Below are positions 23,201 to 33,107 of a stretch of 64,000 nucleotides of DNA, in pieces (positions within the stretch are counted from its first letter, which is position 1; each line of letters starts with the position of its first letter). The DNA comes from Ostrinia nubilalis (Eukaryota; Arthropoda; Insecta; Lepidoptera; Crambidae). The position numbers and the translations under genes were made by a program. Below the pieces are notes generated by a model. The model saw only the letters and a list, made by a program, of their open reading frames with translations, was not told the DNA's origin and made no database searches. The stretch covers positions 10,974,001 through 11,038,000 of the forward strand of contig NC_087096.1 in the NCBI RefSeq assembly GCF_963855985.1, in the 5' to 3' direction.

Positions 23201-25699
23201 ACCAAAGCTAAAGGCTACCTTTAGGGAATCCGTGGACTCTATTATGATAAGAATAATGACCTGACTACTTAAAAAAAACTGTCAACTTTCCTCAACAGGT
23301 GATCAAGAACGCCCAGCGCCTGTGCCAGGGGTTGATATCGCGCGGCTACGCCATCGCGACCGGCGGCACCGACGTGCACCTGGCCCTAGTAGACCTGCGG
23401 CCGGCGGGGCTCACGGGCGCGCCGGCCGAGCGCGTGCTGGAGCTGTGCAGCGTGGCCTGCAACAAGAACACCGTGCCCGGCGACCGCAGCGCGCTCAACC
23501 CCAGCGGCATCCGCCTCGGTGAGCACACGTGACGTCACCTGGCCCTAGTAGACCTGCGGCCGGCGGGGCTCACGGGCGCGCCGGCCGAGCGCGTGCTGGA
23601 GCTGTGCAGCGTGGCCTGCAACAAGAACACCGTGCCCGGCGACCGCAGCGCGCTCAACCCCAGCGGCATCCGCCTCGGTGAGCACACGTGACGTCACCTG
23701 GCCCTAGTAGACCTGCGGCCGGCGGGGCTCACGGGCGCGCCGGCCGAGCGCGTGCTGGAGCTGTGCAGCGTGGCCTGCAACAAGAACACCGTGCCCGGCG
23801 ACCGCAGCGCGCTCAACCCCAGCGGCATCCGCCTCGGTGAGCACACGTGACGTCACCTGGCCCTAGTAGACCTGCGGCCGGCGGGGCTCACGGGCGCGCC
23901 GGCCGAGCGCGTGCTGGAGCTGTGCAGCGTGGCCTGCAACAAGAACACCGTGCCCGGCGACCGCAGCGCGCTCAACCCCAGCGGCATCCGCCTCGGTGAG
24001 CACACGTGACGTCACCTGGCCCTAGTAGACCTGCGGCCGGCGGGGCTCACGGGCGCGCCGGCCGAGCGCGTGCTGGAGCTGTGCAGCGTGGCCTGCAACA
24101 AGAACACCGTGCCCGGCGACCGCAGCGCGCTCAACCCCAGCGGCATCCGCCTCGGTGAGCACACGTGACGTCACCTGGCCCTAGTAGACCTGCGGCCGGC
24201 GGGGCTCACGGGCGCGCCGGCCGAGCGCGTGCTGGAGCTGTGCAGCGTGGCCTGCAACAAGAACACCGTGCCCGGCGACCGCAGCGCGCTCAACCCCAGC
24301 GGCATCCGCCTCGGTGAGCACACGTGACGTCACCTGGCCCTAGTAGACCTGCGGCCGGCGGGGCTCACGGGCGCGCCGGCCGAGCGCGTGCTGGAGCTGT
24401 GCAGCGTGGCCTGCAACAAGAACACCGTGCCCGGCGACCGCAGCGCGCTCAACCCCAGCGGCATCCGCCTCGGTGAGCACACGTGACGTCACCTGGCCCT
24501 AGTAGACCTGCGGCCGGCGGGGCTCACGGGCGCGCCGGCCGAGCGCGTGCTGGAGCTGTGCAGCGTGGCCTGCAACAAGAACACCGTGCCCGGCGACCGC
24601 AGCGCGCTCAACCCCAGCGGCATCCGCCTCGGTGAGCACACGTGACGTCACCTGGCCCTAGTAGACCTGCGGCCGGCGGGGCTCACGGGCGCGCCGGCCG
24701 AGCGCGTGCTGGAGCTGTGCAGCGTGGCCTGCAACAAGAACACCGTGCCCGGCGACCGCAGCGCGCTCAACCCCAGCGGCATCCGCCTCGGTGAGCACAC
24801 GTGACGTCACCTGGCCCTAGTAGACCTGCGGCCGGCGGGGCTCACGGGCGCGCCGGCCGAGCGCGTGCTGGAGCTGTGCAGCGTGGCCTGCAACAAGAAC
24901 ACCGTGCCCGGCGACCGCAGCGCGCTCAACCCCAGCGGCATCCGCCTCGGTGAGCACACGTGACGTCACCTGGCCCTAGTAGACCTGAGGCCGGCGGGGC
25001 TAACGGGTGCGCCGGCTATCTGGGGTTATTTTTCAGGGACATGCCATGTAATGGGAGGGGGGGAGAGTGTGATTAGTATCATAGCTCATAAGTTAGGACT
25101 ATCAACTATCGTCTTCGAATCGGTTGCCGAACATCCTGTAGGGGGCACACCTGATTCGCACACGTGACGTCACCTGGCGCCAGTGGCCAACGGCCTCGAC
25201 GCGAACTAAAGTTAGCTGCGTAATGTAGTCAGTCCAGACACTTCGTGTTCAAACTTCGTAACGCTTTGAGCCCTTTGACTCAGGCGCAAAAGCCAACAAC
25301 GATTGGAAGTCGGGCGATACGAGGTGGGAATTCAAGTGTGTGTCTACACTATCTACTTCGATTAAGTTCGACCAACTACACGAGTAGTGTAGCTGAGGTA
25401 TAACAACAGAGTTAAGACCGCTATTACAAATTATAATATCAAAAACTTTTTTAATTTCAGGTACACCTGCGTTAACTACTCGAGGAATGAAAGAAGCCGA
25501 CATTGACAAAGTAGTAGACTACATCGACAGAGCTCTCAATATCGCCAAGGAGATTGTGAAAATCTCAGGGCCTAAGCTTGTTGACTTTAACAAGACTATT
25601 GAAGGAAATGCTGACTTCAAATCGAAGATAGAAGCACTCAAAAAGGAAGTTGAAGACTACAGCCGAAAATTCCCCATTCCCGGCATCGGAAACTATTAA
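14099..25699 (+). CDS. Shmt: Serine hydroxymethyltransferase
   Basis: This PLP enzyme interconverts serine plus tetrahydrofolate and glycine plus 5,10-methylene-THF, feeding one-carbon metabolism. Coding exons: 14638-14873, 15313-15428, 15819-15979, 19822-20017, 22524-22795, 23299-23518, 25461-25699, all GT-AG with consistent phase. From the ATG at 14680 they give 465 residues, the usual cytosolic length. Visible signatures are LWETDPE and [10 protein letters not shown] at the start, MADMAHVSG, and the PLP lysine in [10 protein letters not shown]. An in-phase candidate exon 14099-14218 would add a basic N-terminal leader (about 54 residues in all), so one gene may make mitochondrial and cytosolic enzyme. 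Intron 4 and intron 5 are mostly mobile elements, and the intron after 23518 holds a tandem array of exon copies. A poly(A) signal AATAAA lies at 25899. Confidence 0.95.
15600..15676 (+). repeat. LINE 3' tail with GATGAT microsatellite in SHMT intron
   Basis: A GAGGAGGCTCATAGTCCTTC-like tail followed by (GAT)n resembles the 3' ends of RTE-like LINEs elsewhere in the window (43830-43890). It lies between SHMT exons 15313-15428 and 15819-15979. Confidence 0.55.
17379..18891 (+). mobile_element. 5'-truncated non-LTR retrotransposon (CR1/Jockey-like)
   Basis: The insertion is flanked by GCACAA (17373-17378 and 18892-18897) and ends in an A/T-rich tail. It contains an uninterrupted 3' reverse-transcriptase frame and lacks the endonuclease and ORF1, which is typical of truncated target-primed insertion. 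Confidence 0.83.
17382..18668 (+). CDS. Reverse transcriptase, C-terminal part, of a LINE
   Basis: An open frame of about 428 codons covers reverse transcriptase motifs: the fingers ([14 protein letters not shown]), [11 protein letters not shown], the [10 protein letters not shown] loop, the catalytic FADDTSL, and the thumb with FLGITLDS. The frame has no real start, because the element is 5'-truncated and lies in an SHMT intron on the same strand. The lack of stops suggests a fairly recent insertion. Clade assignment between CR1, L2 and Jockey is by general likeness only. It should not be expressed as a host protein. Confidence 0.85.
   Translation: MRKFFEKIIFHQLLSHFIFNKLLHNKQFGFTKGRSTTDAGVALLKHVFDAWESKKDAVGIFCDLSKAFDCVDHQTLLKKLRHYGVSDEALDLLNSYLTGRKQKVCINGTESSGAPLTMGVPQGSILGPLLFLIYINDLPYFVKDLCDIVLFADDTSLTFKVDRGKVNLDDINDTLSQVLHWFTVNNLLLNANKTKCIKFTLPNVRQVPTQLMVKNEPLNSISSTTFLGITLDSKLQWGPHIETLSARLSSAAFAVRKIRQLTDIETARLVYFSYFHSIMSYGILLWGSAADIETVFVLQKRAVRAIYNLGPRFSLREFFKEINILTVASKFIYENLLYVRKNIEQFTRKSDLHKFNTRNKNKLAVPNFRLHKIGNSFMGKCIKLFNKLPQTVVELPIHKFKAHIKSTLMKKGYYKVDYYIKDKNVWNV
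20042..21737. mobile_element. 1.7-kb foldback element containing a duplicated SINE in SHMT intron 5
   Basis: Termini TACAGGATGGCCAAAACAGT and ACTGTTTTGGCCACCCTGTA are inverted copies, and inverted similarity continues inward for about 700 bp on each side. Each arm includes the 3' part of a tRNA-derived SINE. The right arm plus spacer holds a nearly complete copy. A SINE therefore inserted before the arm was inverted and duplicated. No coding frame is seen. Confidence 0.82.
20842..21150 (+). repeat. tRNA-derived SINE
   Basis: The head GCCTCTGT...AAGTGGTAAGAGG resembles an A box. GGTCCCGGGTTTGATTCCCAG is followed by a unique body and ends at CTTCCTCGTTGAGAATAAAA. It is the same family as the minus-strand copy at 41361-41688. 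Confidence 0.78.
21763..21932. mobile_element. 170-bp palindromic MITE (GCCTAGGCGCAGACCA family)
   Basis: Inverted termini GCCTAGGCGCAGACCACCGA and TCGGTGGTCTGCGCCTAGGC (one base variant) bound a short interior. A second family member lies at 40498-40644 in a TOP3A intron. Confidence 0.8.
22939..23240. repeat. Degenerate MITE-like sequence in SHMT intron 6
   Basis: It starts CAGGGGTTCCCC with GCGCCCC-rich interior, resembling common hAT-derived MITEs. It is followed by an imperfect palindrome (GGTAGCCTTT...AAAGGCTACC, about 23099-23222). No target duplication could be fixed. Confidence 0.45.
23377..25016 (+). repeat. 159-bp tandem array made from an SHMT exon tail plus its splice donor
   Basis: Ten head-to-tail units of exactly 159 bp run from 23377 to 24966, with a diverged partial unit to about 25016. 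Unit 1 is the authentic 3' part of exon 23299-23518 (142 bp) plus 17 bp of intron (GTGAGCACACGTGACGT). Units 2-10 repeat this with no difference that I can see. Each copy therefore keeps the CCTCG|GTGAGC donor but no acceptor. Reading through the donor meets TGA five codons on. CACACGTGACGTCACCTGGC recurs once at 25159, after the array, and probably marks the ancestral intron site that recombined with the exon. Confidence 0.95.
25017..25460 (+). other. Remainder of the last SHMT intron
   Basis: Unique sequence apart from the isolated CACACGTGACGTCACCTGGC at about 25159. It ends with the acceptor TTTAATTTCAG of the last exon. Confidence 0.5.
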
Positions 25700-25898
25700 C
25701 ATTCCAATCATCCTACTAGATTTAAGCTATATAAAAAAATGTATTTAATTTACATAAATAATGTGCCTTCCTTATAATGTTATAAGAAGATTAAGGAATC
25801 TCTAATTATTACCTCATCATAATCATTTCATATCATTTTGTATGTAGTAACATACTCACTATCTTGTATGTATGAATATGGTTATGTTTGAAATATTA

Positions 25899-25904
25899 AA
25901 ATAA
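25899..25904 (+). terminator. Poly(A) signal of SHMT
   Basis: AATAAA lies 200 bases after the SHMT stop codon. Confidence 0.6.
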
Positions 25905-25984
25905 AATTTTGTTAAAAGATAAGTAACGTGTCATTTATTTTAATTAAACCCAATTAATTAGTTCCTACCAACTGGCAATGGAAA

Positions 25985-26100
25985 CAAATCATCATCATTT
26001 TGGCCACAGAACGTCCACAGCTGAACATAGGCCTCAACCAAGAGCAGCGTTGGACATCCACCCACAAGGTGAACCGACGATCTTATAAAGGTAGCAGAGT
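25985..26100. repeat. Rearranged RTE-like LINE 3'-end pieces
   Basis: CATCATCAT...GGACGTCCACTGCTGAACATAGG-type sequence appears in minus orientation, followed directly by CCACCCACAAGGTG...ATAAAGGTAGCA in plus orientation, as compared with the LINE at 43100-43890. This looks like an inverted junction within one LINE 3' end. Confidence 0.55.
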
Positions 26101-26262
26101 CCCGATTACGGTAATTTTTAACGTCTCCAATCCACACACGCTTCTCGATTCTGCGATACGATTGGTCGTTCAACAGCGTACGTCAGCTGTTTTGACCAAT
26201 CGTATCGCAGAATCGATGAAGCGCGTCTGGATTGGAAACGTTAAAAGTTACCGTAATCGGGG
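26101..26262. mobile_element. 162-bp palindromic MITE
   Basis: CCCGATTACGGTAATTTTTAACG at the left is mirrored by CGTTAAAAGTTACCGTAATCGG at the right. The centre (ACGATTGGTC.../GACCAATCGT) is also palindromic. It is inserted in LINE tail sequence. Confidence 0.75.
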
Positions 26263-26381
26263 CTCAGGTAGGCTGTCTAGGCTAAGAGCCTACATAGACT
26301 AACGTTTATAGAGTTGTTACAACCATCATTGCAAAATTAGGAACCTAAGTGTGGATAAATTAAATTTAGAGAAATCTGTAA

Positions 26382-26599
26382 TAATGAGGGCTATCGTTTT
26401 TATACTTAACAGTTGGCACCCCTGGCGATTGACAGGACCTTACTCTACAGTGGCGCCATCTTGATGAGTGCAAATACGACAGTCCTTCTACCACTTTAGC
26501 GCTCACAAGTTGGCGCCACTGTCTTCGCTACTAGCAAGTGACAGGACCTTACTCTACAGTGGCGCTAACTGGTGAACGCTAAAACGATAGCCCTCATTA
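26382..26599. mobile_element. 218-bp MITE (TAATGAGGGCTATCG family) upstream of Rab40
   Basis: Terminal inverted repeats TAATGAGGGCTATCGTTTT and AAAACGATAGCCCTCATTA bound an interior with repeated GACAGGACCTTACTCTACAGT. A partial relative is at 53751-53910. Confidence 0.8.
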
Positions 26600-27211
26600 A
26601 AAGCGACTGTTTGCTTTGAATGAGTTATCAAGCGAAACATAAGGGCCATTCATGGGCCATTCACCGCTTACTTGCCTAATAGAGACACGGCTTCACAGTA
26701 ATCCTTAACTGTGCACGGCTTTAACTTTAAGAAACATTCATTCATTCACTTACTCTATTTGTCGATGGTACTAAACGAATCCACAGATTATAACATGGAA
26801 TTGCTCACTCATTCATTCTGTAATTCATTATTTTTCTTGCCATGTTATTTGGGTTGTTTTTGTGTCGTGAAGAAAGATTTATTGTAATTTATCCTAGAAA
26901 ATCCGAAATAAAGTAACAATATCATAAGTTCCACCTATTTGAACCTTCCTAGCGCGCTGAAATAAGTCTACGATGAAGATACAAGTGTCGACCTTGTATA
27001 CCAACGTCTATGTATTTTGGTTGGCACAGTGAAGAAAAAGTGAATTACTGTAATTAGAAAAGCTGCCTTTTTGTCCTCAATCGAATTGTAACGATGTGTT
27101 ATTTTGTGTAAAATATAACCGAACTAGTCGACTAAGAAGATCAGTTTTACGCAGTATTATGTGTATAGTGTGTGGTAAAGACCACCTGGAGTTCAGGCCT
27201 GTAACTTCACC

Positions 27212-28918
27212 ATGACTATGTTTCCCTCGTCTGGTATGGGCGCAGCACCTCAACAGCCGACAAATCAAGTCGCTCAGAACGGCAGCACGACCCTACCCCG
27301 GTCGCACCATCAAAGAACAGGTAAACTTTAGACAATAAATGCACCATAAATCTCTGTACTTCCTTGGCGACTGCTCTTTGTAGTAGTACCTATTTATTAC
27401 AGAACATGTTTCTTGAACAAGTTTAGCAAGTGAGGATAGGTTTTTCAAGTAAATCAAACTCATTACAGGTCGACCCCCGGCAGCCCCAAAGTCTTATGAC
27501 TATCTCTTGAAAGTGTTGCTAGTGGGAGACTCTGATGTTGGCAAACAAGAAATATTGCAAGACTTAGAAGATGGCTCAGCTGATTCACCATTTTGCAGTG
27601 GAAGTGGTAAGTCTAAACAAATACTAGATAACTTTAAGTCATTTATAATTTAAAATATGTCTGGATTGATTCAAGCAGATACAAGAGCTGTTCATACCAT
27701 TTTTAATCTTTTATAGTGACAGTATAATACCTATTGCTACACAATAAAATTCCTCAATAGCATTTTTCAACTATCCAATTAATTCTGTCATTTCAATTAA
27801 AACAACATTTATTTATACTTAAGTTATTAACACAAAAAAATTGTTAGTCTCTAATTAGCTTTGCATGAAATTACATGTTATTAGATAGTTTACATGCCTA
27901 TTATAAATGTAAAATCTTTTTTAGCATATAAAACCACAACAATACTGCTTGACGGTAAGAGGGTAAAGCTGCAGCTATGGGATACGTCAGGGCAAGGCAG
28001 GTTCTGCACCATCATCCGTTCCTACTCCAGGGGTGCCCAAGGCATCCTTCTGGTTTATGACATTACCAATAAATGGTCATTTGATAGTATTGACAGGTGG
28101 CTAGAAGAAGTTGAACAGGTAAATTATTTAATCTTATTTACAGATGAACAATGTTGTATTTGAGTTCCGTACCCTGTTTATTTCAACTATCATTTTATCA
28201 ATTTGTGGATGAAGTTGTGTATGTATATTTTCAGCATGCACCAGGAGTGCCAAAGGTATTGGTCGGCAATCGACTCCATCTTGCTTTCAAACGACAAGTT
28301 CAGGAAAGGGACGCTGAATTATATGCTGCAAAAAATCACATGGCGTTTTTCGAAGTCAGTCCCCTATGTGACTTTAATATCAGAGAAAGTTTCTGTGAAT
28401 TGTCCAGAATGGCGTTACATCGTAATGGAATGGAAAGGCTATGGAGAAGTAATAAAGGTATGTTTTCATTTTTTTGTCAATGTCTGTATCTTTTACTGTC
28501 TGTCTGTCTGTCTGTTTACTTGTCTGTATCTACTTTATTTTTTGTTAAATTTATGTTTTTCTTAGTAAAGGAATACTACATACTTACAATTTCCTGGCAA
28601 TCTCAAAACCACATATCAAGATGTCTTATAACTTAAAAAACCAAAGTTTAAGCTCAATATTCAAAAATAAAGGTAAAAGGAAGCAACATCTTCAAACCCA
28701 TTCTCATTCCAGTGCTAAGTCTCCAAGAGCTGTGTTGCCGTGCGATAGTCGCGCGCACGTGTGTGTACGGCTTAGAGCGGCTCCCGTTGCCGACGGCTCT
28801 GAAGTCGCACCTCAAGTCGTACGCCATCTCCGCCGCGCCTTCTCGCCGCCGCGCGCGACCCACCCCCCACCACACCCGCCTCAACTGCACCGGAAGAAAC
28901 TCCTGCTGCATTTCGTAA
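27212..28918 (+). CDS. Rab40: Rab40 family small GTPase with SOCS box
   Basis: A small GTPase fused to a SOCS box, expected to act as the substrate adaptor of a Cullin-5/Elongin B-C ubiquitin ligase on membranes. Exons 27212-27320, 27469-27606, 27925-28118, 28235-28457 and 28713-28918 join in phase to 289 residues. Seen: P-loop variant [11 protein letters not shown]3 motif WDTSGQGRF, and [10 protein letters not shown] in place of the canonical NKxD, all typical of Rab40. The last exon gives the SOCS box ([12 protein letters not shown]) with the Cul5-box LPLP and the C-terminus CCIS, a CaaX-like prenylation site. The N-terminal 40 residues are low-complexity. The start is the first ATG of the open frame. 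The neighbours are unrelated genes. Confidence 0.93.
28484..28535 (+). repeat. CTGT microsatellite in the last Rab40 intron
   Basis: An imperfect (CTGT)n run directly follows the donor of the fourth coding exon. Confidence 0.7.
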
Positions 28919-31370
28919 ACACTACGGAATAGAACCTAAAGGTAGACATTTTCTGCATCTCAACGGTATTCCTTTACGGAAGTTAAATGATACATTCATA
29001 GATATCGATACGAAATTACTTTTACGGTGTGACTTGATAGCCATCATGATTGCATGAAGAGATTTTTAAGTAACAATCAATAATCCTGATAATAACAGTG
29101 AATTACTGTTCCTAGCTTTTAGACGCCCAAATCTGTCTGTGAAGCGGTGCTAAAATGAATGCTGTCATCAGTCACTGTCAAACGATCTCCGAGGATGATT
29201 TTATCACTAAAAGAAACATCAGTCACCATAATAATATCAATTTCCAGCATGCTAATGGATGTTACTTACTGCCTTGATATAATTCATGAATCAGGGTTTG
29301 TTTTTCTAAAGGGAGAATCTACTTTTCACTTGAAACATTTCATGTTTCACTGATGTGGCAATACAATTTGACATTATTCACTTGACCTTGTAAATATGCA
29401 CCCGTAATTGCCAAATTGACTGCACAAACAATTAATATTTTCCAATAATAACACCAAGTGAAAATCTGGAGCTACTCTTCTAATTGTTATTGAATGTTTT
29501 CTACAATGAATATTAGGTGACATAAATCTTTAACTGCCAATTAATTAACTATGAATGTTACTACATACATACATAACATAGCACTTATTGAACCTATGTA
29601 GTAAAATAGATTATACTTCTAAAATACTGTCCAAAATTGAATGATCCTATCAATAAACAGGCTGTAATTGACAACGGATTTGTGACTAGTTGATAGAGAA
29701 GAGAGATTAGAATTAGGTATTGTTACTTAAAGGATATGATGTGACTATAAGTGTTATTTAATTATATAATATGTGAATATTTTGTAGAAGGCAACTAGGT
29801 CCTCTATTGTCCATGTAATTCGTATGAATCTATATTAACTTTGTACTGAAAAACATTATTATTATGTGCCTAGTTCTGTAACTAATTAGTGCTAGAGATG
29901 TAAAACTATTATAACACTGGAAGCAAATGGAGAGTGCCATCAACACTGGCGCATGTGAAGTGACGTGAAATGCCGAATATCAAGCAATATTAACGTTAGT
30001 GTGCACGGGCTGTATAGCGACGCTAGAACAGGCGACATTACATGGCAGGACAATGTATTTTAAGATGTTTTAACGTATAAATTGCTCCCATTTTCAACAA
30101 ATAATGTGTATTTACCTAACATTTAAGTACAATTAATCCAACTAACATGAACTTGGATATAATAGCCTGCCTGTGAATTGTGCAAATCGATTTATTGTCC
30201 ATTATTGTAAGCTAAGTAAGTTTCACTATGTAATATTTATCATTTCAAAATTTGTAAATATTTGACTATATTCTTAGTCATACTTTTTCGAGTATTTCGA
30301 TACAAACCAAAATTGTGTGTAAGTTTTAATACCAATGTAATAAATCGATCAGTTATTTTGAGAAATAATATTTAATGTGAAAAATATTTTTCATGTTATT
30401 TAGTAAGAAAATCAACATTTAAATATTTCATTTTGTGTACGTTATCTATATGGTTGTGTATGTTTTAATATATGACAATATTCACTTAGGTTACCTATTT
30501 TGCATTTAACAATCAATGTGTAATTGTCACGTGTTTTACAAAAATTACATGCGTCACAAAATGTTTTCAACTGCTTCGATCACTACTGTAATCTAGTATG
30601 ATCCGTCCCTTACCGCGACTGTTTCAACACTCATTCTCTCGTCTCTGAATATAAGGATTGTCCACTTTCTTCAACTACTCTTTACTTGTGTAGATCACAT
30701 GTGTACCAAATTGATTTATGATGAAGAACAAGTAGGTAATGTCTGCACTAGGTTGTACAAAATTCTCATCTTAGTATCATTATATCGTACGTATTTTCCT
30801 ACACTATCATTAATCTTCCGCGGCTATTATAAACTGCTCCATCATGTTTATCCCATAATCTTCTTATACTTAGTAACCCTATATACCCGAATCTTTAATT
30901 TTAACTCTTGAGTAACGATACGTATATCCCTAATCCGAGTATTATACCATATTTTATTAACAGTATTACATTTTTCAAACCCAGACTGACATAGTGACTG
31001 TTTCTTCTGGAAGCTTTCACTAAATTTCAAATATGTGCATACATTCTGCACTTTCTTTGCATGTCTTTACCACAATCTTTACTCTTTTATATTACGAAGC
31101 AGTTCCACATTAGATAGCTGCTACAATTTATAACGCGTCACATAATCAACGGTTCTTGTACATTTCTATTTCGCGTAGATAAAATATCTTTTGTAAATAA
31201 TTTAGTTTACGCATTATTTTCATATAATATTTGTGATAGATTTAGTTCATATATCATTATCCAAATACACTAATGCAAGCTAAAAGTTTGGGTTAGATTG
31301 GTACAGTCATGATTTTATTACATTATAATATGATAAGTTGTGAAATAAAACTAATTTATAAATATTTTCT
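28919..31370 (+). other. Probable long 3' UTR of Rab40
   Basis: An AT-rich 2.4-kb stretch with no coding frame or obvious repeat. A good poly(A) signal, AATAAA at about 31344, is followed by a TGTGTTTTC-type downstream element. No transcript evidence is available here. Confidence 0.4.
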
Positions 31371-31589
31371 GTGTTTTCTTTACGGCGAATGTTTTATATT
31401 AATGTTAAAAAGTACTTTTGAGTTGTTGAACTCGTCAGTAAAGACATGCGCGTAACGCACCTATCAGACAAAATCAATATTGAATATCATGCGCGCTAGG
31501 CCCGTTGCGAGCCAAGCGCAGTCACTCGCGGTATCCAAACAATGTTTTCATTTCCCTTTGGCAATGTCCTAGCAATATAAATAACACAA

Positions 31590-33107
31590 ATGGTTGAAAG
31601 AACTAAGCAATGTAAGATATCACACGAAATGATGATTCGACTAAACAATTTTTTGTATGTTTTCAATTTACGCCAAGGCACAATTTTAATTGCCGTCCAT
31701 CAGATCGTAAGTAACATCATCATCATATCAAAGCAAGTGTTCAAATCTTACATCGATCCTGATGTTTCATTGGATATTTTCAGGCAATGTCATCTTTTGT
31801 TCTCATAATATTATTAGTTGGCATATCTCATGTGGGTGAAATGCTATCGATGCTGCATGCTGACATGGAAGACGACGCTGAAAGCCGCGGATTCTTCGAA
31901 GTGTCATACGGGCAACAGCTCGTGTTCCACGAGGGAGACGTGATCAGCACTAACAATCAACGGAGATTTGCAAAGGCACAACATCTTGCGTCGGGTATGT
32001 TATCTGTTATCTAATCGCTGCAGTGGCTTCAATAATATGGATTAGTGAATTGGACCTTGTTATAGTGAATTGATATAATGCATGACATATGCTCAATGGA
32101 GAGAAAAATAATGTTTTCAGGGGCAATCAATCGTAATAATCGTAGTATACACGTTTGTTTGTAATTTCATTCAAAGCATTATCAAAAAACGAGGCGCGCA
32201 ACATAGACCTATTCGTCGCCGACGACTTTACCTACTTTCATTCAACGCACTTTAAAACGCATAGCATAGCGTTAGCATTCACTTGTTTTTATTTACAGTG
32301 ACCGTGATATTTCTGTACACGAGCACGATCCTGACGTCAATTTACCTGATGTGCTGCATCTCCTTGCTGCATGGCGCCGTGAAGTACAAGCGGGAGTATG
32401 TACTGCCGTGGATCATGGCGGCGTGTGTTGGTGTGGTCCTGCTGCTGGTGGCTATCGTTGTTGGTGACGGATACCCGTGCATCGTGAGCCTCTTCGGCGG
32501 GCATAAGCTTTATCGTGAGTATTTACCCTCTTAAACTTGGTTGTAAGTAGTTGAGTGGTTGTTTCCGTTAGTTGCCTGATTACCGAATAACGGCGGTATC
32601 CTCAAGTTGTATCTTACCCTTGAGCCCTGTGGAATGAGACCTTAATTTTATGCTACTTATTAAATGCAACTTTAGGTACATACTTACATAAATTAGGTAA
32701 GAAACTCTTTTAAATCTGACACTTATACACGTTCCAGTGGTAAGAGACACGTTATCTAGTTAGGCAGGCTCTTTCGAGTTCGGAAGTTCCGGATTCGATT
32801 CTCAGGCAGGACGCACACAGTTTATAAAGCATAGTATTTCAACCTGATTGTCCGAAAACAGAGGTACTAATCGAAATAATCTTCAATTCCAGACTTATTC
32901 TGCGCTCTATTCGTGCTGACCTTCATCTACGCTATTTGCGCGGTCAGCAGCTTCGCGCTAGAGACAGGCGGCGGACGGTGCCGGCGTACGCGCAGCGACG
33001 AGCGTGGCGAGCGCTTGCTACTGCTGGACCACGCAGCGCATTCCAGCCTACTGTCTGCGGCGCAGCTCACCAAGCTCTCACACGGCACTAGGACGCACTT
33101 CGTCTGA
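31590..33107 (+). CDS. Four-transmembrane-helix protein of unknown function
   Basis: Exons 31590-31706, 31784-31994, 32299-32514 and 32893-33107 join in phase to 252 residues. Hydrophobic segments are about residues 28-65 (AVHQI...ILLVGISHV), 110-135 (VTVIFLYTSTILTSIYLMCC), 146-170 (PWIMAACVGVVLLLVAIVVG) and 182-205 (LFCALFVLTFIYAICAV). An acidic loop follows the first helix, and the C-terminal tail is Arg-rich and probably cytosolic (CRRTRSDERGERLLLLDH). The arrangement resembles small insect four-pass proteins (LAPTM or DUF4728-like), but no diagnostic motif allows a name. The first exon begins with the only in-frame ATG after upstream stops. Confidence 0.82.

Noticed and set aside
23299..25010. 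Tandem SHMT exon copies as a set of mutually exclusive alternative exons
   Set aside because: The copies lack an acceptor and the first 78 bases of the exon, and reading through each donor reaches TGA, so they cannot work as full replacement exons.
23377..25016. CRISPR-like array or satellite of unknown origin
   Set aside because: Units are contiguous with no spacers, and the unit is clearly an SHMT exon tail plus intron start.
31590..33107. Assignment of the four-helix protein to TMEM127 or a named LAPTM gene
   Set aside because: Helix number and size fit several small families, and no diagnostic motif was seen, so I left it unnamed.
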